A program made the position numbers and the translations under genes. Below are positions 1 through 5,260 of a DNA stretch of 7,533 bases, in pieces. Within the stretch, counting starts at the first letter, position 1, and every line of letters starts with the position of its first letter. The stretch comes from CAZVRZ01 sp964629965 (lineage in GTDB: Bacteria > Chloroflexota > Anaerolineae > Anaerolineales > UBA4823). The DNA is taken from contig CAZVRZ010000212.1 of the NCBI GenBank assembly GCA_964629965.1, forward strand, positions 1 through 7,533, read 5' to 3'. Below the pieces are notes generated by a model that saw nothing but the letters and a program-made list of their open reading frames with translations, was not told where the DNA came from and made no database searches.

Positions 1-1287
1 CAGTTGCAACAGGCTGGAAGTGGGCAGGTTTGCCATCTGCAAGGCCAGGTAGAGCAGCGACACGGCCGAATTGGTGAAGGTTTTGGTTGCCGGGACGCTG
101 ATCTCGGGCCCGCAGGCGATGGGCAGGTAGCGCCGGGTAACCCGCGGCAGCGAGGAGCCCAGCACGTTGATCAGCCCCAGCGTACCGGCGCCTTGCAGGC
201 GGGCAATCTCTTCGGCGTCCAGCACGTCTTTGGTCTCGCCGCTCTGGCTGACGAACAGCACCACATCGTCTTCCTGCAGCGCCGGAGCATATTGGGCGAT
301 GAACTGCGGCGCCAGTACCGGAATGGCGGCCCGCCCGGTGATCGCTGCCATGTAGATCGAGCCCAGCATGCAGGCGTGGTAGCTGCTGCCGCAGCCCACC
401 AGGTACAGGTGGCGAGCCTTTTCCAGGTAATCTACCATCGGCAGCACGTGCGGAGAATCTTCCAGCAGGTGCAGCAGCTCGCGCACCGACTGCGGCTGCT
501 CGTAGATTTCCTTGAGCATGAAATGGGCATACCCGCCGCGCTGGGCGGTTTCCAGGCTGATATCCACCGTCTCCGGCTCGCGCTCGATCAGCGAGCCGTC
601 GCGGATGCTGCGGATCTCCACCCGGTCGGCCCACAAGATGACCATCTCGCCGTCGTAAATCGGGATGATGCGCCGGGTGAAGGGCAGGATGGATGGCAAG
701 TCGGACGAGACGTAGTTGGCCTGCTCGGAGACGCCCACCACCAGCCCGGAGCTTTTCTTGACCGCGCACAGCATATCGTCGTGGCTCCGCCCAATGATGA
801 AGGCGAAGTCGCCTGCCAGGATGTCGTATGCCAGGCGCGTTGCCTCGACCAGGTCGTGCCCCTTCTTGATGAAATATTCAACGGCGTGCACGCAGGCTTC
901 GCCATCGTTTTTGGAACGGATGGTCAGTCCCTCTTCCAGAAAGCGGTGGCGCAGCTCGTAGTTGTTGACCACGTTGCCATTGTGTGCGCCCACCATGCCG
1001 CCATCCGAATCCAGGTGCGGTTGGGCGTTGTTCAGCGACGGCTCGCCAAAGGTTGCCCAGCGCAGTTGGATCATGCCGCGCGTACCGATCATCTCGGCAA
1101 AGTTGAGCCGTTTGGCGACCTCCTCCATCTTGCCCACCTCTTTGCGCAGGTCGATGGTTCCATCGGCGCGCAGCGTGGCGCAGCCCACCGAGTCATAACC
1201 GCGATACGAAAGCCGCCGCCCGGCCTCCACCAGCATGGGTCCCAGGTTGGTTTGCTGCTTGGTGACAACGCCAAAGATGCCGCACAT
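1..1287 (-). CDS. glmS: GlmS-like glutamine--fructose-6-phosphate aminotransferase, 3' end beyond window
   Basis: Makes glucosamine-6-phosphate from fructose-6-phosphate and glutamine in the cytoplasm, the entry step to amino sugars for the cell envelope. The 429 codons in the window read without a stop; the family is about 600 residues, so the last third is missing. The start is fixed because Cys2 of MCGIFG must become the N-terminal nucleophile of the class II glutaminase; GGAAGG lies only 1 nt upstream. Seen: glutaminase domain about 2-225 with SYRGYDS (27-33), LRWAT (75-79), HNG (102-104) and D128; the GlmS hallmark LKEIYEQP (258-265); SIS domain with VGCGSSYHA (297-305), SQSGET (347-352) and a TKTFT loop (401-405). 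Odd: the usual TRWATHGEP is LRWATFGEP (F80 for His) and SETDTE is SKNDGE, so this is a divergent homologue and another sugar substrate is possible. It lies downstream of the ferredoxin gene, beyond a strong stem-loop. Confidence 0.88.
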   Translation of the reverse strand, partial: MCGIFGVVTKQQTNLGPMLVEAGRRLSYRGYDSVGCATLRADGTIDLRKEVGKMEEVAKRLNFAEMIGTRGMIQLRWATFGEPSLNNAQPHLDSDGGMVGAHNGNVVNNYELRHRFLEEGLTIRSKNDGEACVHAVEYFIKKGHDLVEATRLAYDILAGDFAFIIGRSHDDMLCAVKKSSGLVVGVSEQANYVSSDLPSILPFTRRIIPIYDGEMVILWADRVEIRSIRDGSLIEREPETVDISLETAQRGGYAHFMLKEIYEQPQSVRELLHLLEDSPHVLPMVDYLEKARHLYLVGCGSSYHACMLGSIYMAAITGRAAIPVLAPQFIAQYAPALQEDDVVLFVSQSGETKDVLDAEEIARLQGAGTLGLINVLGSSLPRVTRRYLPIACGPEISVPATKTFTNSAVSLLYLALQMANLPTSSLLQL

Positions 1288-1319
1288 ACCTTCCGCCGGA
1301 ACGAACGAATGTTTAACGT

Positions 1320-1352
1320 ATCAGACCCGCCGTTTGAGGCAGCGGGTCTGAT
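1320..1352 (-). terminator. Perfect 11-bp stem-loop between ferredoxin and glmS
   Basis: Arms ATCAGACCCGC (1320-1330) and GCGGGTCTGAT (1342-1352) are perfectly complementary around an 11-nt loop. The structure begins 18 bp after the ferredoxin stop codon and ends 32 bp before the glmS start. Position and GC-rich stem suit a transcription terminator or an mRNA 3'-end/processing hairpin for the ferredoxin message. There is no T-run on the minus strand after the stem (ACGTTAAACATT follows), so a classical intrinsic terminator is not demonstrated. A regulatory leader element for glmS is the alternative. I see no glmS-ribozyme-like architecture in the 83-bp gap. Confidence 0.5.
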
Positions 1353-1370
1353 CAATTGAAACGTAAGAAA

Positions 1371-1559
1371 CTACGCCTTTACGATGCACTCAACGGGGCA
1401 GTTGTCGACGCACTGCGGAGTATCGAAGTGGCCTACACATTCCACGCACAAATCCGGGTCGATGACGTAGATCGTATCGCCTTCAGAAATGGCCGAAACG
1501 GGGCAGACCGGTTCGCATGCACCACAAGAGATGCAGTCTTCTAAAATTTTCATTGCCAT
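1371..1559 (-). CDS. 2[4Fe-4S] ferredoxin, Alvin/YfhL type
   Basis: Small soluble electron carrier of 62 residues, expected to hold two [4Fe-4S] clusters and pass low-potential electrons between cytoplasmic oxidoreductases; the partner cannot be told from this window. Seen: first motif C9-x2-C12-x2-C15-x3-C19-P; second motif C38-x2-C41-x8-C50-x3-C54-P. The eight-residue insertion between C41 and C50 (VGHFDTPQ) is the signature of the Allochromatium vinosum/YfhL subgroup, not of clostridial ferredoxins. An extra Cys58 is probably not a ligand. The long C-terminal helix of some Alvin-type members is absent. Start chosen at the first ATG (1559) because AGAGGAG lies about 7 nt upstream; a second ATG is two codons later. 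It has its own promoter, operator-like palindrome and leader hairpin. Confidence 0.95.
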   Translation of the reverse strand: MAMKILEDCISCGACEPVCPVSAISEGDTIYVIDPDLCVECVGHFDTPQCVDNCPVECIVKA

Positions 1560-1593
1560 GGTTTTATCTCCTCTAAATAATTTGGCTCTCTCG

Positions 1594-1620
1594 GATTCCC
1601 CTCGAAAATCGAGAGGAATC
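1594..1620 (-). promoter_or_regulatory. 5'-UTR stem-loop of the ferredoxin mRNA
   Basis: Arms at 1594-1605 and 1609-1620 pair over 12 bp around a 3-nt loop. On the minus-strand RNA every position pairs, one as a G-U wobble; on the plus strand that position would be an A-C mismatch, so the fold is better in the ferredoxin transcript. If the proposed promoter is right, the hairpin begins about five nucleotides from the 5' end and sits upstream of the Shine-Dalgarno, the place where stems protect mRNA from 5'-end decay. It might instead terminate read-through from the upstream gyrA-CTD gene, but no T-run follows. Confidence 0.45.
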
Positions 1621-1631
1621 TCACACTCAGA

Positions 1632-1660
1632 AGCTTACTACCAGAACAAGCCCTGGTCAA
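1632..1660 (-). promoter_or_regulatory. Candidate sigma70-type promoter for ferredoxin
   Basis: Reading the minus strand, a -35 TTGACC (1655-1660) and a weak -10 TAAGCT (1632-1637) are separated by 17 nt, giving a start near 1625 and a leader of about 65 nt. The -10 matches the consensus at only three positions, which would fit a promoter needing an activator. A palindrome at 1658-1677 overlaps the -35. No better promoter pair is visible in the 136-bp gap downstream of the gyrA-CTD stop. Confidence 0.4.
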
Positions 1661-1677
1661 GTGACAATGATCACTTG
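1658..1677. promoter_or_regulatory. CRP/FNR-like palindromic operator
   Basis: Perfect inverted repeat CAAGTGA-N6-TCACTTG. Its core GTGA-N6-TCAC has the half-site and spacing recognised by many CRP/FNR-superfamily regulators. The centre (1667.5) lies about 42 bp upstream of the start predicted from the neighbouring -10, the classical class II activator position overlapping the -35. The regulator is not encoded in the window. A repressor role is also possible because the site covers the -35. Confidence 0.45.
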
Positions 1678-1695
1678 TGAAATATGATAAAGTCA

Positions 1696-2742
1696 TTAAC
1701 GTTCGAAATGGCCGATGGTCGCGGCCGTCACCTGGTCCGCACGCAGCGCCATGCAGTTGACCCCTTGCACCACTCCTTCTTTGGCGGGCACTTCGTCACC
1801 CATGAAGCGGATGATCTTGCACAGCCTGGAAATCATGAAGATGTCCTCGCCCTGAGCGACGGTGTGCGCGGCCACCACCTGGTCGCTCTTCATCGCCAGC
1901 TTGCCTCCGCCGCCCGCCGATTTATTGGCATTGAAGGAGGCCATGGTGCGGATGGTGCCTTTGCCGTCGGCTTCTGCCAGGTACACCAGGCTGTCATCGT
2001 CCACCGCCGCGATCGCTACGGGTGTATCGCCCTCATCCAGGCGAATGCCCGGCCCACCGGTGGGCGGCACCAGCTTCTCTGAAAAGCGGATGGCTTTGCC
2101 CAGGCGGGTGACGATCAACAGGTCGGCGTCGCCGGGCGTGCGGCAAGCCGCCACCAGCGACCCAAAGCGGTTGGGTTCGAACAGGGGCGTGCCGGGCTTC
2201 ATATAGTCGCCGAAGACATGGTGGCGCAGGTAGCGCACCATGCCGCGCTCGCTCACCAGCGCCACTGCACCCCTGGCCTGGTCGGGCAGCGCTGCCGCCA
2301 GGAATTCGCCGGGCAGCAGGTTGAACTTGCCGCTGATGTACTCACCCTTGCTGCGGATGGGCGTCTCTACGATGGCGCTCACTGGCAACCGGAAGGCGCG
2401 CGCCAGGTTGGTGAAGATCAGCAGGTGCTGGCCGGGTTCGGCGGTTGCCAGGATGGCAGGCCGTTCTTCTTCCGGCAGATCGATGTCGAATATGCCCATG
2501 CCGCCGCGCCGCTGGCGCTGGTACAGGTGGCGCGGCGTACGCTTGGCCAGCCCGCTGGCGGAGATCGCAATCAGGTTGATGGCGGTCGGCTCTTCGGATA
2601 AAACCAACGGCGGCAGAGGCGCTTCCTCTTCGGCGGGCGCGGCTTTCCTGGGACGAGGGCGCAGGCGCTCAAGCTCGGCTTCGAGCGCTTCAATATAGGC
2701 GCGGATATCGGGATCGATGTGGCTCAGGTCAGGTTTTTGCAT
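1696..2742 (-). CDS. Stand-alone DNA gyrase A C-terminal beta-propeller protein
   Basis: Protein of 348 residues resembling only the C-terminal, DNA-wrapping part of GyrA/ParC; the breakage-reunion domain with its active-site Tyr is absent, so it cannot cleave DNA itself. Seen: charged N-terminal helix (about 11-30), a Pro/Glu-rich linker (about 31-50), then repeated propeller blades from about 54 to 345. QRRGGMG at 77-83 is a GyrA box (consensus QRRGGKG) with Met at the Lys/Arg position, the element needed for DNA wrapping. Later blades show typical strands such as LLIVTRLGKAIRF (208-220) and IFMISRLCKIIRF (301-313). No frame continues the GyrA core upstream: the protease gene ends 85 bp before it, so this is not a local truncation. 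Likely role: DNA bending or wrapping, perhaps assisting topoisomerases. The start ATG has no Shine-Dalgarno but a -10 just upstream. Confidence 0.85.
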   Translation of the reverse strand: MQKPDLSHIDPDIRAYIEALEAELERLRPRPRKAAPAEEEAPLPPLVLSEEPTAINLIAISASGLAKRTPRHLYQRQRRGGMGIFDIDLPEEERPAILATAEPGQHLLIFTNLARAFRLPVSAIVETPIRSKGEYISGKFNLLPGEFLAAALPDQARGAVALVSERGMVRYLRHHVFGDYMKPGTPLFEPNRFGSLVAACRTPGDADLLIVTRLGKAIRFSEKLVPPTGGPGIRLDEGDTPVAIAAVDDDSLVYLAEADGKGTIRTMASFNANKSAGGGGKLAMKSDQVVAAHTVAQGEDIFMISRLCKIIRFMGDEVPAKEGVVQGVNCMALRADQVTAATIGHFER

Positions 2743-2748
2743 GGGGTA

Positions 2749-2757
2749 ATTTTAACA
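2749..2757 (-). promoter_or_regulatory. Extended -10 promoter of gyrA-CTD gene, probably leaderless
   Basis: On the minus strand TGT-TAAAAT (2757-2749) is an extended -10. Six bases separate it from the ATG at 2742, so transcription should begin at or within a base or two of the A of the start codon. The bases before the ATG (TTACCCC) hold no ribosome-binding site, which agrees with a leaderless mRNA. No good -35 lies at 17 bp, as is usual for extended -10 promoters. Confidence 0.45.
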
Positions 2758-2776
2758 CATCTCGCATGCCATAATC

Positions 2777-2786
2777 GCACTAGTGC
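2777..2786. promoter_or_regulatory. 10-bp perfect palindrome GCACTAGTGC
   Basis: A self-complementary decamer lies at roughly -35 to -44 relative to the predicted gyrA-CTD start and adjoins the outer copy of the duplicated protease tail (2785-2820). It has no loop, so a protein-binding site is likelier than an RNA hairpin. It may be chance; nothing else supports a function. Confidence 0.2.
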
Positions 2787-2861
2787 CTATCTCACCGCCA
2801 TGGGCAGGAAGATCAACGCCGCGACGCCTATTTCACCGCCATGGGCAAGAAGGTCAACGCC
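2785..2861. repeat. Tandem duplication of the protease 3' end (36-bp unit, 41-bp period)
   Basis: Copies at 2785-2820 and 2826-2861 match at 33 of 36 positions. Read on the minus strand, the inner copy is the true end of the metalloprotease (ALTFLPMAVK-stop). The outer copy, after that stop, would encode ALIFLPMAVR-stop. The three differences are all transitions and give Thr/Ile, a silent Leu change and Lys/Arg, so the outer copy keeps the chemistry of the tail. Because the period is 41 bp, the second tail lies in another frame from the first. Confidence 0.85.
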
Positions 2862-5032
2862 CAGGCAGTATAATCCTGGTTCACCTGGTCGGTGATCACC
2901 GCAGTGTAGGTGATAAAGGCAGGCGTGAAGAGATGGTATTGAAAGTACGGCCTGACCGTGCCCGACCAGTTGTAAGGCACGGCAAACGAGTAGTTCCCGC
3001 CGGCGTCGGCCGTGGCCGTCTTGGTGGTGACATCCGTATAGCTCAAGGTCGCCCCGCCGATGCCTGCATTGCCCGAGATGGTGACGTTCCCAGCCGCCTG
3101 CACCGTGACGATGACCGAGTCGGCGCTTTGAGACAGGGCGTTCGTGGTGCTCGCCGCCGCCAGGGTGGTCTCTTCGGCGCTGCCGGCCGCCGCGCCGGCA
3201 GGCACGTTGACCGGTATCTGCAGATGGGCGTCGGCGCCCGCGGCCAGCGTGAGGGTGACCGGCAAACTGCTCAGTACGGCCCATCCCTGGCTCGAAGTGT
3301 ACGTCAGCGAGTACGTGTCGCTGGCGCTGCCCAGGTTGGCGATCACGAAATCGTGCAGCACAGCGCCGCCGGCCGCCGCCGGCAGGTCGGCGGGCGCCTT
3401 CACGCTCACGCCCGGCGAGGTCACGCTGACCCGGTAGCTGCGCGCCGCCGAAGAACTGGGGTTATCGGCCGTCTGCGATTGGTTGGTGACCACCATGGCT
3501 ACGGCGTTGCATCCGGCGGGATCGAATGCCTGCAAGACGGATGAAACGCCTGCGCCGGCCACCCCCGGCAGCGGGCTGACATTCAAAGCCGCGCCGGTAT
3601 CGCAAACCACGCTGCCGCGTAGTTGGCCACCGGCAGAGAGATTCTTCATTATCACTTGATACGGCCCGCCTGTCTTCGGCAGATCGACCCAGTTGAGCGC
3701 ATAATTGTCTCGCACACTGCCGCTGTAGCTTTCGCCCACGTTGACGAGCTTCCCCTGTACCAAGGGCGAGCCGGCCATGGCAAGATAGTTGGCAGCCTCT
3801 TCAAAACAATAGGGGTATATGTACGCCCCGCCGCATGGCTTGACAAACCGGGCGGCGATGGCGTAGGCATGGTAGGCATCGGCCAGGCTGCTGCCCTTGT
3901 TTGCCAAAGCCGTGTTGAGCGCTGCCAGTTGGTTGCTGTTTGCGCTCTTACTGGTCTCCTCCCAAAAATCCTGCATGATCTGCTCTCCACCGCCGGGCGT
4001 GCCCGTTCCATACCTCTCGGTCAGACCGCGAAATGTGATCCAGTAGGCGTATGGGAAATCCACATACTCGCCCATGGATAAAGTGAAATCGGGCCACAGG
4101 TATTGGACATTGTCATTGGCGTAGTCGTACACTTCATCTTCCATCCAGGTAGCGCCGCCTTCGATGAAACTCTCATCGGGATAATTGGCGCCTTCCAGCA
4201 CCCCCAGGCCGAACTGGATGGAATGGTTGAATTCGTGCGCTACGGTTGCATCCAGGCTTAATTGCGCCGGAGGGCCAAATTCCGAATAATCGTCATGCAG
4301 CGCCATGCACGAAGCGTACGCATCCAGGTCGTTCCAGCTCGTATTCGGATTATCGCCTACCAATCCCGCATAAGGGCCTTCCGAGGAAACGAAGCCGTAT
4401 AGGCCTCCGCCCAAATCTTCGATGCTGACGTAATAGCGGTTGCCGGGAAGAGGGTTAACCGTCACCGCGGGCGGAGCGGCCCAACCGAATTGGGTGATCT
4501 CTTGGCCCCAGGCGCCTTCCAGGGAATTGACATAGCTGTCGATCGTCAAGCCGCCTCTGATGGCGCCATATTCGATGTGGAAGTGGGCGGTTTCGCGCAC
4601 GCTGGGCAGGATGGCAGAGGCGGAATTGCAGGTGCCGGCTGTGGCTCGTTCGACCGCCTGGCGCACTTCGACCGAGGCGATCGACCCGCTCTCGCGCCGC
4701 AGCTTCAACAAAGGCAGCGTGCCGTCCCACGGCTGGTTGCTGCGGTATTGCGCCGGCAGCTTCTCGTAATCGGACAGCGCATAGGCCAGGTAGAGCAACT
4801 GCTGCTCGGGGCTGATCAGGCCTTGCGCCAGGTCCTGGGCGATCAATTCCGGCGTGGTCAAGGCCTGCATATTCGTGTGCGGCGAATTCGTGGGCAGCGT
4901 ATTCGTGTGCGGCGGAGCGCCTGCCGCCACGGGAGTGGCCGAAACGGCGCTCACGTGGGTGGAGGCCAGGAAGAAAACGATCAAAATTGACAAGCGGAAT
5001 GCGATGAATAGTTTTGATTTTGAGTTCGTCAT
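2828..5032 (-). CDS. Secreted HExxH metalloprotease with C-terminal beta-sandwich modules
   Basis: Exported zinc peptidase of 734 residues. Seen: signal peptide 1-29 (basic start, hydrophobic core 14-23, VSA cleavage site); a Thr/Asn/Pro linker (about 36-56); catalytic region about 140-430 with the zinc motif H266-E-F-N-H270 and downstream FIEGGATWMED (289-299), where E291 is the likely third ligand as in gluzincins. The HEFNHSIQ/EGGATWMED pair resembles the MXAN_6640-like putative metalloproteases. A NEW3-like sandwich follows (about 543-645), then a carboxypeptidase-regulatory-like module (646-722: ISGNAGIGGATLSYT, GGNYSF, FTPAFITYT), and a terminal TFLPMAVK. Cysteines at 134, 242, 400, 409, 477 and 508 may form disulfides outside the cell. 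Start: the ATG at 5032 is followed by a good signal peptide, and AAGGA lies about 11 nt upstream. It is divergent from the FGE-fold gene. The natural substrate is unknown. Confidence 0.87.
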   Translation of the reverse strand: MTNSKSKLFIAFRLSILIVFFLASTHVSAVSATPVAAGAPPHTNTLPTNSPHTNMQALTTPELIAQDLAQGLISPEQQLLYLAYALSDYEKLPAQYRSNQPWDGTLPLLKLRRESGSIASVEVRQAVERATAGTCNSASAILPSVRETAHFHIEYGAIRGGLTIDSYVNSLEGAWGQEITQFGWAAPPAVTVNPLPGNRYYVSIEDLGGGLYGFVSSEGPYAGLVGDNPNTSWNDLDAYASCMALHDDYSEFGPPAQLSLDATVAHEFNHSIQFGLGVLEGANYPDESFIEGGATWMEDEVYDYANDNVQYLWPDFTLSMGEYVDFPYAYWITFRGLTERYGTGTPGGGEQIMQDFWEETSKSANSNQLAALNTALANKGSSLADAYHAYAIAARFVKPCGGAYIYPYCFEEAANYLAMAGSPLVQGKLVNVGESYSGSVRDNYALNWVDLPKTGGPYQVIMKNLSAGGQLRGSVVCDTGAALNVSPLPGVAGAGVSSVLQAFDPAGCNAVAMVVTNQSQTADNPSSSAARSYRVSVTSPGVSVKAPADLPAAAGGAVLHDFVIANLGSASDTYSLTYTSSQGWAVLSSLPVTLTLAAGADAHLQIPVNVPAGAAAGSAEETTLAAASTTNALSQSADSVIVTVQAAGNVTISGNAGIGGATLSYTDVTTKTATADAGGNYSFAVPYNWSGTVRPYFQYHLFTPAFITYTAVITDQVNQDYTAWALTFLPMAVK
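4870..4914. repeat. 30-bp-period direct repeat coding PHTN in the protease linker
   Basis: The 15-mer TATTCGTGTGCGGCG occurs at 4870-4884 and 4900-4914, exactly 30 bp (ten codons) apart. On the minus strand it encodes the two PHTN units of the low-complexity segment after the signal peptide. It is an in-frame linker repeat with no sign of independent function. Confidence 0.7.
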
Positions 5033-5128
5033 GGCAGGTTGCTTCCTTTGCTGTTCGTGTTGTTTGCCGCCGGGCAGAATCGTTCCGGCCGGTTTTGCCC
5101 CGTTCGGGTCGGTGCGCAGGTCAGCACG

Positions 5129-5158
5129 ATTTTACCTTGACTTTAGCCATTCGCGCAA
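5129..5158 (-). promoter_or_regulatory. Candidate promoter for the metalloprotease
   Basis: On the minus strand TTGCGC (5153-5158) and TAAAAT (5129-5134) are 18 nt apart. The predicted start near 5122 leaves a leader of about 90 nt before the ATG at 5032. It faces away from the FGE-gene promoter, whose -35 begins 44 bp away, so one regulator bound between them could control both. Confidence 0.4.
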
Positions 5159-5201
5159 TGACCCGGCGATATGAATCCAGGGTTTTTGTAAGGTTGAATC
5201 T

Positions 5202-5232
5202 TTGATCGGAAACTGGTTTTCGGGTTTACAAT
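5202..5232 (+). promoter_or_regulatory. Candidate promoter for the FGE-fold gene
   Basis: TTGATC (5202-5207) and TACAAT (5227-5232) are separated by 19 nt, longer than ideal. The expected start is near 5239, which puts the upstream in-frame ATG at 5231 outside the transcript and supports initiation at 5261, where AAGGA (5248-5252) sits 8 nt before the ATG. Confidence 0.4.
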
Positions 5233-5260
5233 GATAATGATTCGATCAAGGATGAAGATC

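Noticed and set aside
4..1359. A 451-codon open frame on the plus strand
   Set aside because: It lies antisense to glmS, whose minus-strand frame has all family motifs. The plus product is Gln/His/Asp-rich with no recognisable domain, as expected from the complement of GC-rich coding sequence.
1288..1370. A glmS ribozyme/riboswitch upstream of glmS
   Set aside because: The gap is only 83 bp and holds one simple stem-loop. The double-pseudoknot architecture and conserved core of the glmS ribozyme are not apparent.
2787..3284. The minus-strand frame that ends in ALIFLPMAVR as an independent gene
   Set aside because: Apart from its last residues it is an out-of-frame reading of the protease gene with Gly/Arg/His-rich nonsense. 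Only the duplicated tail is meaningful, and it is reported as a repeat.
2783..3544. A 253-codon plus-strand frame opposite the protease
   Set aside because: Arg/Gly-rich translation without motifs; it is antisense to the beta-sandwich part of the protease and has no promoter or ribosome-binding site I can support.
4870..4914. The repeated 15-mer as a CRISPR or regulatory iteron
   Set aside because: Only two copies, exactly ten codons apart and in frame, inside the low-complexity linker of the protease; a protein-level repeat explains it.
5231..5260. The upstream ATG at 5231 as start of the FGE-fold protein
   Set aside because: It overlaps the likely -10 box, has no ribosome-binding site, and adds ten residues in front of a good signal peptide that begins at 5261 behind AAGGA.
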